From contig NZ_JAHZAX010000002.1 of NCBI RefSeq assembly GCF_019423705.1, positions 124,001 to 188,000 on the forward strand: a stretch of 64,000 bases of DNA, written 5' to 3'. The notes beneath the pieces were generated by a model. The model had not been told where the DNA came from. It saw nothing but the letters and a program-made list of their open reading frames with translations, and made no database searches. This stretch comes from Ruminococcus sp. (lineage in GTDB: Bacteria; Bacillota; Clostridia; Oscillospirales; Ruminococcaceae). The position numbers were made by a program, and so were the translations under genes. Shown one piece after another: positions 17,647 through 26,839 of this stretch; positions within the stretch are counted from its first letter, which is position 1, and each line of letters starts with the position of its first letter.

Positions 17647-18415
17647 TATCTTTTCTCTCCAATACCAAATCTATTCCGCAGGCTTTAAAGCCGATCTCTT
17701 CATAATAGCTTACACGGTGAGGTCTTGCAAAGAGCCTTACCTGAAAGCCGTCCTGCGTGAGTTTTTCACCTATCCAATATAAAAGCTGTCTAGCGTGGAA
17801 TTTGCCACGCTCTTCGGGTATAGTGCCAACGTGTCCCACAAGGGCGACGCCATCGATTATATACTGTATCGTTGCGGTGGTGTAATCTCCCAGCAGGAAC
17901 GATTGCGACAGTCCACGCCTTACTCTGTGTGACGTATCCGTCAGCCAAAGCTCATATGAATTTTTGATACTCGGAAAACAAGTCGCAAGTATCTTGAAAA
18001 CATCATCAAGCTTTGGGAGTTCGTCAACATCAAGTGGCGGAAGATCATTCTTTGCCACAAAGCTGAACTCCGTCCGCTTATCGCCCTTGTATTCGTCAAA
18101 GGTGAGCTGGGCAAGCTTTTTTGAATATTCCACCTCAAACTCCACCGCCGCAGGCTTGTTCATACAGATAAACCCTGCAAGCTCAGAAAGCAGCTTATCG
18201 CTGAATTTCTTGTCCTTGAAAGTGGATATCATCATCGATGAATTGAACAGCGATATTATGCCGACCTTTTCGCCGTTATCCTCAGCGGCAAAAAAGCGCA
18301 GAAAATCATATCCTGTTCCGTATGCCGCAAAGTGGGATTTTATACGCCGTGTATAATTATTGGGTTTGAGACCGCTCAGAAGCTCCGAGCTTATCTCTTT
18401 CGTTTCATAGATCAT
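17639..18415 (-). CDS. GNAT-family acetyltransferase
   Basis: The 258-residue protein has a divergent N-terminal half and a C-terminal GNAT domain. Its acetyl-CoA-binding region reads VALVGHVGTIPEERGKFHA (about residues 200-220), followed by an arm ending YYEEIGF typical of GNAT proteins. The acceptor is unknown. It overlaps the M42 peptidase gene upstream by 4 nt and the PLP-enzyme gene downstream by 8 nt. The arrangement of two peptidases, an acetyltransferase and an amino-acid enzyme suggests a role in peptide or amino-acid metabolism, by inference only. Confidence 0.75.
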   Translation of the reverse strand: MIYETKEISSELLSGLKPNNYTRRIKSHFAAYGTGYDFLRFFAAEDNGEKVGIISLFNSSMMISTFKDKKFSDKLLSELAGFICMNKPAAVEFEVEYSKKLAQLTFDEYKGDKRTEFSFVAKNDLPPLDVDELPKLDDVFKILATCFPSIKNSYELWLTDTSHRVRRGLSQSFLLGDYTTATIQYIIDGVALVGHVGTIPEERGKFHARQLLYWIGEKLTQDGFQVRLFARPHRVSYYEEIGFKACGIDLVLERKDNE

Positions 18416-19437
18416 TTGTTATAAGTCCTATCCAAAAGCAGTTTTGTAAGAACATAAGCGTTTTCAAAATCGCTTTTATTTATTACGCAGCAAGGCGAAT
18501 GCAGATATCTGCAAGGCAGCGAGACAGCTGTTATTCTTACGCCGCCCCTTGAAACGTGTATCGCACCTGCGTCGTTTCCGCCTGCCACCATTGTTTTGGT
18601 CTGACAGGGGATATTATTCATCTTCGCAGTATCAAAAGCGAGATCGTACATTTCTTTGTCATATATCGTGTGTCTGTCCATAAAGGACACAACAGGACCT
18701 TTGCCAAGTTCACAAACACGCTTATCGCCCGAAGCCGACGGGATATCCGCCGCCGTTGTTGACTCAAGCACAAAGGCATAGTCCGGCGCAACTGTATACG
18801 CCGCACAGGTCGAACCTCTCAGCCCAATCTCTTCCTGCACCACAAATGTGAAGTAGGTGTCATATTCAACGCCCTCTTTTATCAGCCGCAGCATTATCGC
18901 ACAGCCTGCACGGTCATCGATAGCCTTGCATTTAACAAAGCCTTTGCCGAATTCACAGAACGGTGAAACAAATCTCACGCTGTCGCCAAGGCGGACAAGA
19001 TTCTGCGCTTCTTCCCTGCTGTCTGCGCCGATATCTACTGTCATTTTGTCAAAAGGCACGGACTGCTTGCGCTCGTCTGCCGACAGATTGTGAACAGCCA
19101 CGCCGCCCACAACGCCTGTTACATTGTTATTTCCAACGCACACACGCTTGCCGAAAACTACCCTCGGGTCAATGCCACCAACGGGGGATATTTTCAACGT
19201 GCCGTCTGCATTGATATAAGTGACGATCATACCGACTTCGTCCATATGCGCCGACACCATTACTTTATTTCTAGGAGTTTTCTTGCCCTTGCAGAATGCG
19301 ATAACATTGCCAAGGTTATCGACTGTCACCTCAGCCTTATCGCCTATCTGCGAGATAATATATTCTCTGACAGCGCCTTCGTCCCCCGAAATGCCGTCTA
19401 GCAGGCAAAGCTCTTTAAGTTCATTTATCATATTCAT
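18412..19437 (-). CDS. M42-family aminopeptidase (second copy)
   Basis: M42 enzymes (FrvX/PepA-type, TET aminopeptidases) are cytoplasmic di-metal exopeptidases that form large complexes. The 341 residues show SAHMDEVGM with the first metal histidine, AIDDRAGCA with the bridging aspartate, VQEEIGLRG with the catalytic glutamate pair, and a C-terminal YLHSP histidine. Its start shares one base with the stop of the upstream paralogue (ATGA), which implies translational coupling. The two copies are clearly diverged, so different substrate preference or a mixed complex is possible. Confidence 0.93.
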   Translation of the reverse strand: MNMINELKELCLLDGISGDEGAVREYIISQIGDKAEVTVDNLGNVIAFCKGKKTPRNKVMVSAHMDEVGMIVTYINADGTLKISPVGGIDPRVVFGKRVCVGNNNVTGVVGGVAVHNLSADERKQSVPFDKMTVDIGADSREEAQNLVRLGDSVRFVSPFCEFGKGFVKCKAIDDRAGCAIMLRLIKEGVEYDTYFTFVVQEEIGLRGSTCAAYTVAPDYAFVLESTTAADIPSASGDKRVCELGKGPVVSFMDRHTIYDKEMYDLAFDTAKMNNIPCQTKTMVAGGNDAGAIHVSRGGVRITAVSLPCRYLHSPCCVINKSDFENAYVLTKLLLDRTYNK

Positions 19438-20453
19438 CAGACTCTTTCCAAATACTCAGCCATAAGCTTCGCAGTATTTTCGATATCAGCAATGTCAACT
19501 ATCTCCACAGGGGTGTGCATATGCTTTTCGGGAATAGAAACAGTCACCGCCGCAACGCCGCCCTTTGTCAAGCCGATAGCGTCAGCGTTTGTACCCGTCC
19601 TGCCGCTCATTACCTCTATCTGATATGATATAGCTGTCTCTTCGGCGATCTTTATAAGCTCATCAGACATTTTACTTGAAAGCGACGGCGCAATGCCGAT
19701 CATAGGGCCTTTGCCAATAATGCCGCAATCCTCATCACTTTCCGAATGAGTTTTCGCAAAGGAAACGTCAACTATCATCGCCATATCGGGGTCAATATCG
19801 AACGCCGCAGTCTTTGCGCCACGCTCGCCGACTTCTTCTTGTGAAGAGAACACTGCCGCAACATTGCAGCCAAGCTCTTTGCCCTTGAGCAATTCAAGAG
19901 TTCTAAGAACAGCGGCACAGCCTGCACGGTCGTCAATGGCTTTTGACGTCACCCTGCCGTTTATAAGCTCCGCAAGCTGGTTTTCAATAAGCACCCTGTC
20001 GCCAAGTGAAACATACTCAGCGGCTTCTGCTTTTGATGTGAAGCCGATATCTATATAAATTTCGCCGATATCGGGAGCTTTTGAGCTGTCTTTCTCAAGA
20101 TGAGGCGGCGTGGAAGTTACAAAGCCTGTGAGCTTTTTCTTGCCGCAAACTGTTACTTGCTGAGCAAGAAGCACTCTGTTGTCAAGTCCGCCACAGCCCG
20201 ATACTTTAAGAAAACCGTCGTCGGTGATGTAGGTGACTATCATACCGATCTCGTCGATATGTGCGTCAAGCAATACTGTTGGCTTGCTGTCGTCAAAGCC
20301 TGTTCTTTTCACAAAAACATTGTGGCTGCCCTCGTCAATTCGGACTTCGCCATATTCGCCTGCAAGCTCAGCAGCCTTTTGAGCAGCCTCATTTTCAGCA
20401 CCCGAAACGCCGGAAACTGAAACAAGTTGTGCTAAAATATCTTTTATATCCAT
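19437..20453 (-). CDS. M42-family aminopeptidase (first copy)
   Basis: The product is 338 residues with all expected metal and catalytic motifs: DAHIDEIGMI, AIDDRAGCA, SSQEEVGERG and the C-terminal HMHTP. No signal peptide is present. It lies 32 nt after murD and is directly coupled to a second M42 gene. Members of this family remove N-terminal residues from peptides released by proteolysis. The weak site GCAGGG precedes the ATG. Confidence 0.93.
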   Translation of the reverse strand: MDIKDILAQLVSVSGVSGAENEAAQKAAELAGEYGEVRIDEGSHNVFVKRTGFDDSKPTVLLDAHIDEIGMIVTYITDDGFLKVSGCGGLDNRVLLAQQVTVCGKKKLTGFVTSTPPHLEKDSSKAPDIGEIYIDIGFTSKAEAAEYVSLGDRVLIENQLAELINGRVTSKAIDDRAGCAAVLRTLELLKGKELGCNVAAVFSSQEEVGERGAKTAAFDIDPDMAMIVDVSFAKTHSESDEDCGIIGKGPMIGIAPSLSSKMSDELIKIAEETAISYQIEVMSGRTGTNADAIGLTKGGVAAVTVSIPEKHMHTPVEIVDIADIENTAKLMAEYLERV

Positions 20454-20485
20454 TATTATCCCTGCTTTACAGCTTAGTTTTAGTA

Positions 20486-21877
20486 TTAAAGATCGTTGAC
20501 AAGCGCCTTGAAATGTCTGCCTCTTGCTTCAAAGTTCGGGTAGAGGTCAAAGCTTGCGCAAGCAGGCGACAGCGTTACAACGTCGCCCTCCTCAGCCATT
20601 TTCTGTGCTGTGAGAACAGCCTCTTCAAGAGTCTTTACTCTTACGATCTTGAGACCGCTTTCCGGATAGAGTGGGCTTTCAGTAACAGCCTTTTCGATCT
20701 TGTCAGCAGTTGCGCCCATAAGAATGAGTATCTTGACATTCTTATTTACAGGCTCAGCAAGTGGCTCGAAAGGTATCTTCTTATCATAACCGCCTGCGAT
20801 AACGATAAGCTTCTGATTGAATGAATTAAGTCCTGCGATAACTCTTGTAGGGCTTGTGGCGATAGAGTCGTTATACCACTTAACACCGTCGATCTCTCTG
20901 ATAAATTCAATTCTGTGCTCAACGCCGCCAAAGTTCTTTGCCACTTGAACAATGCTCTGGATCGACACCTCGCCCCAAACAGCTGCGATAGCTGTGAGAT
21001 AGTTCGCAACGTTGTGGATACCAGGAATCCTGATATCGTCCTTGTGAACTATCTCGGTAGTTCTGCCCTTTTCTGTATAGCAAAGCATACCGTCGTCATT
21101 TAGATATGTTCCCGTCTTTACAGGGTGCTTGAGAGAGAACGTAACGAGCTTGCCTCTTACAAGGTCTGAAAGCTTGATAGTCTCTTCGTTATCTTCATTG
21201 AGAACAGTTCTCGAATAGCCGTTCTGATGTGCGATAAGATTAGCCTTTGCGCCGATGTATTCCTCCATCGTTCCGTGAACGTTGAGGTGATTTGGCGTGA
21301 TATTTGTGATAGCCGCAACATTTGGCGACTGTCTCATTGAGATAAGCTGGAAGCTTGAAAGCTCAACGACTGCAACGTCGCTGTCGGACATTGTTTCAAC
21401 GATAGGAAGCAGAGCCTTGCCGATGTTTCCACCGATGTGGACACGCTTGCCCTCAGCCTTGAGCATTTCGCTGATAAGTGTGGTCGTGGTAGTCTTTCCA
21501 TCTGAACCAGTTACGCCGTATATCTTGCAAGGGCAAAGGTCAAAAAAAGTCTCCATTTCGGAAGTGATCGTCACGCCCTCTTTTCTTGCTCTTGTGATAG
21601 TCTCGTCGTTATAGTACATACCCGGCGTTCTGAAAACTATATCGCAGTTGAATATAGTATCGAGGTAATGCTCGCCAAGTGAGAACTCGCAGCCCTTTGC
21701 GGAAAGTTCCTCATAGATAAGCTCGTCAAATTCATCCTCAGTTTTCTTATCGCACACAACGCACTTGATCCCCTTTGAGAGGAAAAGCTTTATAAGCTCA
21801 AGGTGGCTTACGCCTGTGCCGATGAACGCAACTCTTTTATCTTTTATTTCCATAAAATATCTTTGTGCTTTTGTCAT
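20486..21877 (-). CDS. murD: UDP-N-acetylmuramoylalanine--D-glutamate ligase
   Basis: MurD adds D-glutamate to UDP-MurNAc-L-Ala in the cytoplasm with ATP hydrolysis. The Mur-ligase ATP loop GVTGSDGKTT is at 121-130, followed by the central domain with ITPNHLNVHG and NDSIATSPT. The start chosen is ATG 21877, because AAGGAG lies 8 nt upstream and MTKAQRYF... gives the expected length of 463 residues. A longer in-frame extension to 21922 lacks a ribosome binding site. It is the first gene of the long minus-strand run, after the promoter at 21954-21982. Confidence 0.95.
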   Translation of the reverse strand: MTKAQRYFMEIKDKRVAFIGTGVSHLELIKLFLSKGIKCVVCDKKTEDEFDELIYEELSAKGCEFSLGEHYLDTIFNCDIVFRTPGMYYNDETITRARKEGVTITSEMETFFDLCPCKIYGVTGSDGKTTTTTLISEMLKAEGKRVHIGGNIGKALLPIVETMSDSDVAVVELSSFQLISMRQSPNVAAITNITPNHLNVHGTMEEYIGAKANLIAHQNGYSRTVLNEDNEETIKLSDLVRGKLVTFSLKHPVKTGTYLNDDGMLCYTEKGRTTEIVHKDDIRIPGIHNVANYLTAIAAVWGEVSIQSIVQVAKNFGGVEHRIEFIREIDGVKWYNDSIATSPTRVIAGLNSFNQKLIVIAGGYDKKIPFEPLAEPVNKNVKILILMGATADKIEKAVTESPLYPESGLKIVRVKTLEEAVLTAQKMAEEGDVVTLSPACASFDLYPNFEARGRHFKALVNDL

Positions 21878-21953
21878 AACGTTAACTCCTTTATGATGTT
21901 TGTTAAATGCGCACTTACCCATATTTTAAAAGCGCACGCACCTATTCTATTTT

Positions 21954-21982
21954 ATTATATAACATTTTGTATGAAAACGCAA
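21954..21982 (-). promoter_or_regulatory. murD promoter
   Basis: TTGCGT (21977-21982), 17 nt, TATAAT (21954-21959) on the minus strand. It is back to back with the prs promoter in a 386-nt divergent intergenic region. Confidence 0.7.
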
Positions 21983-22134
21983 GAGTTTTTTTGCGGTCAG
22001 CCACAAAAGCCTTGTGAAAGTTAGTTTCAGCTTCGGTTAGATAACGTTTACTTGATTTTTGTGTCTAAATGTGTACTTGTTAAGATGATATTTTTGTGAA
22101 AAGTGAGAAAAATTTATTATTTGAGGAAAAACTA

Positions 22135-22163
22135 TTGTAAAATAAGATTTTTTACAGTATAAT
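22135..22163 (+). promoter_or_regulatory. prs promoter
   Basis: TTGTAA (22135-22140), 17 nt, perfect TATAAT (22158-22163). The predicted start near 22170 leaves a leader of about 94 nt. Confidence 0.75.
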
Positions 22164-22183
22164 ATATACATATTGTTACGTTA

Positions 22184-22229
22184 TGATCTTTGGGCGTATT
22201 GTGCGTTTGTGCGTGTGTTTCAAAGATCA
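22184..22229 (+). promoter_or_regulatory. hairpin in the prs leader
   Basis: TGATCTTTG (22184-22192) and CAAAGATCA (22221-22229) form a perfect 9-bp stem around a 28-nt GT-rich loop. It ends 18 nt before the GGAGG site and could modulate translation or mRNA stability; no known riboswitch was recognised. Confidence 0.45.
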
Positions 22230-22263
22230 ATATTGAGTATAAGTATTGGAGGATAAGAATAAA

Positions 22264-23409
22264 ATGGGTAATGCTGACAATGTATTGTTCGACAATGACT
22301 CAAGAGTAGCACCTCTTGGTCTTATTGCTATGGCAGGCGCCAGCGAGCTTGGCAAAAAGGTTGACGGTTTTCTTACAAAGTGGGCTAACGAAAATGAGTT
22401 TGTAAAGGACAGTTTCCTTGTAGAAGCCGTTTGTCCTAGATTTTCTTCCGGCGACGGCAAGGGTCTTATCAAGTCTTCTATCAGAGGCGACGATCTGTTC
22501 ATTCTCTGCGACGTTGGTAATTACAGCTGCACATATAATTATTTCGGCAGAGAGAATTGTATGTCACCTGACGATCACTATCAGGATCTTAAGAGGATCA
22601 TTCAGGCAGCAGGCGGTAAGGCTCACAGAATAAACATCATTATGCCTTCACTTTACGGCGGCAGACAGCACAGAAGAAATTACAGAGAGTCTCTTGACTG
22701 TGCAGTTGCTCTTCAGGAGCTTCAGGCAATGGGCGTTTCAAATATCCTTACATTTGACGCACACGATCCAAGAGTACAGAACGCTGTTCCGCTTATGGGC
22801 GTTGACAACATTATCCCTTCTTATCAGGTGCTCAAGGCAATGTTCAAGAACCTTGACGATTTCAGACCTGACAAGGATCACTTTATGATAATCTCACCTG
22901 ACGAGGGCGCTATAAACAGAAATATGTACTATGCTTCCGTTCTCGGCGTAAACCTCGGTATGTTCTATAAGAGAAGAGATTACTCAACTATCATCAACGG
23001 CAGAAATCCTATCGTGGCTCACGAGTATATGGGTAACGACGTTGCAGGCAAGGACGTTTTCATTGCCGACGATATCATTTCTTCCGGCGAGTCGATGCTC
23101 GACATCGCAGTTGAGCTCAAGAAGCGCAACGCTAACAAGATCTACTGCTATGCTACTTATCCTATCTTCACGAATGGTCTTGAGTCATTCAACAAGGCTT
23201 ATGCTGACGGCATAATCGACGGCGTATTCGGCACAAACCTCACATACAGAACACCTGAGCTGCTTTCAAGCCCTTGGTTCTATGAAGTTGACTGCGCTAA
23301 GTACATCGCATACTTCATCGCTTCCCTCAATCATGACAAGTCGATCTCACAGGTCATCGACCCACACACAAAGATCGAAGCGCTTCTCAAGAAGTACGGC
23401 ATCAAGTAA
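22264..23409 (+). CDS. prs: ribose-phosphate pyrophosphokinase (long, divergent form)
   Basis: This enzyme makes PRPP from ribose 5-phosphate and ATP for purine, pyrimidine, NAD, histidine and tryptophan synthesis. The PRPP-binding loop reads DVFIADDIISSGESM and the flexible-loop/active-site region is PSLYGGRQHRR. At 381 residues it is longer than the usual 310-320-residue Prs and lacks close similarity to the classical N-terminus, but both halves of the PRTase-fold pair are visible. The ATG at 22264 is preceded by GGAGG at 11 nt; the TTG at 22246 overlaps that site and is rejected. PRPP would feed pyrE at 42.9 kb. Confidence 0.88.
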   Translation: MGNADNVLFDNDSRVAPLGLIAMAGASELGKKVDGFLTKWANENEFVKDSFLVEAVCPRFSSGDGKGLIKSSIRGDDLFILCDVGNYSCTYNYFGRENCMSPDDHYQDLKRIIQAAGGKAHRINIIMPSLYGGRQHRRNYRESLDCAVALQELQAMGVSNILTFDAHDPRVQNAVPLMGVDNIIPSYQVLKAMFKNLDDFRPDKDHFMIISPDEGAINRNMYYASVLGVNLGMFYKRRDYSTIINGRNPIVAHEYMGNDVAGKDVFIADDIISSGESMLDIAVELKKRNANKIYCYATYPIFTNGLESFNKAYADGIIDGVFGTNLTYRTPELLSSPWFYEVDCAKYIAYFIASLNHDKSISQVIDPHTKIEALLKKYGIK

Positions 23410-23421
23410 ATCAAAATACAA

Positions 23422-23449
23422 AGATCGGGACGGCTGCTCGCCCCGATCT
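23422..23449 (+). terminator. hairpin between prs and the cytidylyltransferase gene
   Basis: AGATCGGG (23422-23429) pairs with CCCGATCT (23442-23449), 8 bp. It is followed only by CTTCATAT, so it should be a weak terminator that lets part of the transcription through to the next gene. Confidence 0.55.
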
Positions 23450-23472
23450 CTTCATATAAGGTGGTAAATAGA

Positions 23473-24177
23473 ATGATCTTTGCGGGAATAGTTGCAGGGG
23501 GCTGCGGCTCACGAATGACCTGCGCACAGATACCAAAACAGTTTATCGATATCGGCGGCGTGCCGATTATAATCAGAACGTTGAAAAGCTTTTTAAAAGT
23601 CCGTGAGATCGACGCCGTTTATATCGGCATAAAGTCCGACTGGCACGACTATATGGACGAGCTGCTCGTCAAGTTCGATATTGACGCAAAGCGTGTAAAA
23701 GTCATAGACGGCGGCGCAGACAGGAATGGTACTGTTATGAATATTGCACAAGCGCTGACAGACGATTTTGGAAAGCGTTATGAGGACATTATCCTCACCC
23801 ACGATGCCGTGCGTCCTTTCGTGTCTAAGCAGATTATAAGAGACAATATCTCAGCGGCAATGGAGCACAGCGCTTGCGGAACGTATCTTCCGGCTGTTGA
23901 CACTATTGTGAAGTCCCAAGGTGAAACAGTTGATGGGGTGCTCAACAGAAGCGAGCTTTATCAAGCGCAAACGCCGCAGACATTCAAGCTTTGCGAGCTG
24001 AGACAGAATTATGACAGCCTTGACGATAACCAAAAATCGGCGCTGACGGACACCTGTTCGGTGTTCACGGCCTGCGGTAAGGATATCCACATCGTCAAAG
24101 GCGATGTGCTCAATTTCAAGATAACGACTGACAATGACCTTGTGCTTGCCAACGCTGTTGCAAAGGAAATAAGATGA
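23473..24177 (+). CDS. IspD/TarI-family cytidylyltransferase
   Basis: The product transfers CMP from CTP to a sugar- or polyol-phosphate. The CTP-binding loop is AGGCGSRM with PKQF after it, and later motifs are THDAVRPF, YQAQTPQTF and NFKITTDND. Family members are either IspD (2-C-methyl-erythritol 4-phosphate, isoprenoids) or TarI (ribitol 5-phosphate, wall polymers). The LYQAQTPQTF and VKGDVLNFKITT wording looks closer to TarI, but this cannot be settled by eye. The ATG 23473 follows AAGGTGG; product 234 residues. It shares a bidirectional terminator with the convergent ATPase gene. Confidence 0.85.
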   Translation: MIFAGIVAGGCGSRMTCAQIPKQFIDIGGVPIIIRTLKSFLKVREIDAVYIGIKSDWHDYMDELLVKFDIDAKRVKVIDGGADRNGTVMNIAQALTDDFGKRYEDIILTHDAVRPFVSKQIIRDNISAAMEHSACGTYLPAVDTIVKSQGETVDGVLNRSELYQAQTPQTFKLCELRQNYDSLDDNQKSALTDTCSVFTACGKDIHIVKGDVLNFKITTDNDLVLANAVAKEIR

Positions 24178-24183
24178 TAATAG

Positions 24184-24222
24184 AAAAAGACGGCTCTGAA
24201 TGGTTCAGAACCGTCTTTTTTT
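24184..24222 (+). terminator. bidirectional terminator
   Basis: GACGG.TCTGAA and TTCAGA.CCGTC form a 12-position stem with one mismatch and a 4-nt loop, flanked by A-run and T-run. It ends the plus-strand cytidylyltransferase unit and the minus-strand DUF815 unit. Confidence 0.9.
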
Positions 24223-24231
24223 GCTTGGAAC

Positions 24232-25422
24232 TTAGTCCTCGCAACCCTTCATATATTCTACAAACTGCTTTGCAACACGAGGCGAACGTCCTGCTCTTGA
24301 AAGGGCGTAAGCTTCCGCTTTCTGAAGGACCTCGTCCATTGGTGTTTTAAGCTCATACTGTTTTGCAAGCTTTTCAACGACGTCAAGATAAATTTTCTTG
24401 TCAGGCTTCTGATATGTAACAGTAAGACCAAATCTGTCCGAAAGTGAAAGAAGCTCCTGCATCGTGTCCTTAAAGTGGATCTCATCGCCCTCACGGGAGG
24501 AGAATGTTTCACGAACAAGGTGACGTCTGTTGGACGTTGCGTAAATGCAGAGGTTGTCCGCAGTTGATGAAACACTTCCCTCGAGGATAGCCTTGAGAGC
24601 TGCAAAATCGTCATCGTCCTCTGTGAATGAAAGATCGTCAATAAAAATGATGAACTTGAGCGGGTTCTTGCTGATAGTTTCAACGATAGCTGGAATTTCG
24701 TGGAGCTGCTTTTTCTTGAGCTCGATAAGTCTCAGACCCTTGCAGGCGTACTCGTTTGCGATAGCCTTGACTGTTGATGATTTACCTGTACCGCAGTCGC
24801 CATAAAGCAAAACATTGTTTGCAGGCTTGCCCTTGAGGAGCGCAAGAGTGTTATTGATAACTTCCTGTCTCTCTCTTTCGTAATTGTGCAGATCAGATAT
24901 CTTGATATCGTCCGGATACTCAACAGGAACTATCTTGCCGTCCTTGATAACAAAAACGTGATACTGCGAGTAGATACCATAACCATACTGGTTGATAGCG
25001 TGTATTCTATCGGCATATATCTGCGAGAAGTCAAGCTTTTCAACGGCATATCTAGGCAGGAAGCCGTCATAGTCTATCTTGTCGATTATCTCTTCACAAG
25101 GTATCTGCGAAAGCTCTTCGATTATAGCAAGCTCATTAGCGAGGCATTCATCAAGCAAAGCGCCTGTTTCCTTGCCTTCGCCTTTTTTGAGCATAAAAAG
25201 ATTTTCGTTTTCAAGCACAAGCTTCAGAATATATTGTGTGAGGTTGTCAGAATAAGCAAAGAGTTCAGCCACAAAATCTGAATACTTTTCGATAGCGACT
25301 GCGCTGTCGCCCTCACAAGCATCGATAGCTTCAAGAAGCTTTTTGAATACGGGAACATTGTGCAGACTTTTGAATATAACAAGTGTATGCGCCTGCTTTT
25401 GAAGTGTCTTAAAATCGTGCAT
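24232..25422 (-). CDS. DUF815-type AAA ATPase
   Basis: This AAA+ protein has Walker A GDCGTGKSS (about residue 200), Walker B FIIFIDDLSF and a sensor ATSNRRHL. The family (COG2607, DUF815) is conserved but has no settled role. About 180 N-terminal residues are helical and acidic. ATG 25422 is preferred over GTG 25431, because AAAGG lies 10 nt before the ATG and only 1 nt before the GTG; this gives 396 residues. It is a single-gene unit divergent from the SGNH esterase. Confidence 0.85.
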   Translation of the reverse strand: MHDFKTLQKQAHTLVIFKSLHNVPVFKKLLEAIDACEGDSAVAIEKYSDFVAELFAYSDNLTQYILKLVLENENLFMLKKGEGKETGALLDECLANELAIIEELSQIPCEEIIDKIDYDGFLPRYAVEKLDFSQIYADRIHAINQYGYGIYSQYHVFVIKDGKIVPVEYPDDIKISDLHNYERERQEVINNTLALLKGKPANNVLLYGDCGTGKSSTVKAIANEYACKGLRLIELKKKQLHEIPAIVETISKNPLKFIIFIDDLSFTEDDDDFAALKAILEGSVSSTADNLCIYATSNRRHLVRETFSSREGDEIHFKDTMQELLSLSDRFGLTVTYQKPDKKIYLDVVEKLAKQYELKTPMDEVLQKAEAYALSRAGRSPRVAKQFVEYMKGCED

Positions 25423-25565
25423 TATAAACACGCCTTTCTTTATTTTGGTTTAAGTTTTATTATATATCAATTTGCCTTGATAGTCAACATAAATTTTGCA
25501 CGATTTTAACAAAATCGACACCGACTTTTTGTTGCTTAAAACAAAACAAAAAGCTGTTCATATGA

Positions 25566-25594
25566 TTTACTTTGATGAGAAAAAGTGATATAAT
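25566..25594 (+). promoter_or_regulatory. promoter of the SGNH esterase gene
   Basis: TTTACT (25566-25571), 17 nt, TATAAT (25589-25594), followed by AAGGAG before ATG 25639. Confidence 0.7.
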
Positions 25595-25638
25595 TATCAT
25601 ATGATAAATTTGAAATCTGAATATAAAGGAGCATAAAT

Positions 25639-26748
25639 ATGACAGATAAAAACAGATCAATAATCAACATCGGCAATATGGGCTATATGTCAAGAGTTTT
25701 TGAGAAGATCGAAAAGGAAAACAAGCTGAATATCGTTTACCTCGGCGGCTCTATCACAATGGGTTGCAATGCCACAAAGGAGGAGCTTCGCTATGCGAAC
25801 CGCTCTGCAAAGTGGTGGACGAACAACTTCCCTGACGCAGAGGTGGAGTTCTTCAACGCTGGTATCGGCGCAACAACGTCACAATTCGGCTGCGCAAGAG
25901 CAGACGATCACGTCCTCAGCCGTGACCCCGACCTTGTGTTCGTTGAGTTCTCGGTCAATGACGATAATACTCCCCTGTTTCAAGAGACATACGAAAGCCT
26001 TATAAGAAAGCTTTTAAAGCACGAAAGCGTCAAGGCTGTTGTGCTTATCAACAATCTTTTCTATGACACAGGTGCTAACGCACAGGGAATCCACAATAAC
26101 ATCGGACTGCTTTATGATCTGCCAATAGTCAGCGTGAGAAATTATATCTATCCCGAAATACAGCTTGGCAACGTTCATCTCAGCGATTACACGGCGGATA
26201 TGCTTCACCCCTCCGACCTTGGTCACAAGATGATAGCTGACCTTATTATGAATCTGCTTGACGCTGAGTATACTTATTACAAAAAGCTTGGCGTATCAGA
26301 CAAACCAAAGCTCCCTAATGCTTTCACAGCCTGCCGCTATCAGGACGCACAGCGCTTTCAAAATTACAACTGTACCCCTGTTATGGAAGGCTTCACAGCC
26401 GACACCCATAAGGCTGACCAATGGAGCAACCCATTTAAGGATGGCTGGACAGCTCACGACAAAGGCAGTAAGATAGTATTCAAGGTCACAGGCGGAATAA
26501 TTATGCTTCAATGGAAGCGCACTACAAACCAGCCTGCACCGATCGCATATGCAATTATCGACGGCGATGAACAGAACAAAGTGCTTCTTGACGCAAATTT
26601 TGAAGAGACTTGGGGCGATCTCTGTGCACTCACCACAATATATGAAAGCGAAAACAAGGGCGAGCATACAGTTGACATTATTGTGGATAAAGAGGGAAAA
26701 GCAGACAGTGATTTTATGGTAATATCCGTGATCGGCGCAAATAAATAA
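25639..26748 (+). CDS. SGNH/GDSL hydrolase (probable carbohydrate esterase)
   Basis: All four SGNH blocks are present: nucleophile serine 38 in LGGSIT, glycine near 77 in NAGIGAT, asparagine 108 in SVNDDN, and the Asp/His pair 187/190 in DMLHP. Roughly residues 1-215 form the hydrolase; the rest (about 230-369) is a beta-rich domain resembling those in acetylxylan-type esterases. There is no signal peptide, so it should act on imported, acetylated oligosaccharides in the cytoplasm. It has its own promoter. Its physiological substrate is not known. Confidence 0.88.
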   Translation: MTDKNRSIINIGNMGYMSRVFEKIEKENKLNIVYLGGSITMGCNATKEELRYANRSAKWWTNNFPDAEVEFFNAGIGATTSQFGCARADDHVLSRDPDLVFVEFSVNDDNTPLFQETYESLIRKLLKHESVKAVVLINNLFYDTGANAQGIHNNIGLLYDLPIVSVRNYIYPEIQLGNVHLSDYTADMLHPSDLGHKMIADLIMNLLDAEYTYYKKLGVSDKPKLPNAFTACRYQDAQRFQNYNCTPVMEGFTADTHKADQWSNPFKDGWTAHDKGSKIVFKVTGGIIMLQWKRTTNQPAPIAYAIIDGDEQNKVLLDANFEETWGDLCALTTIYESENKGEHTVDIIVDKEGKADSDFMVISVIGANK

Positions 26749-26778
26749 TATATTTTAAGAAAAATCTCATTCAACCTA

Positions 26779-26807
26779 TTGACATTGTAATTTAACGAAT
26801 GTATAAT
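26779..26807 (+). promoter_or_regulatory. consensus promoter of the small zinc-ribbon protein
   Basis: A perfect TTGACA (26779-26784), 17 nt and a perfect TATAAT (26802-26807). This full-consensus promoter implies strong expression of the small gene after it. Confidence 0.85.
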
Positions 26808-26839
26808 ATTTATATAATAATATTAACGGAGGGTCACTT

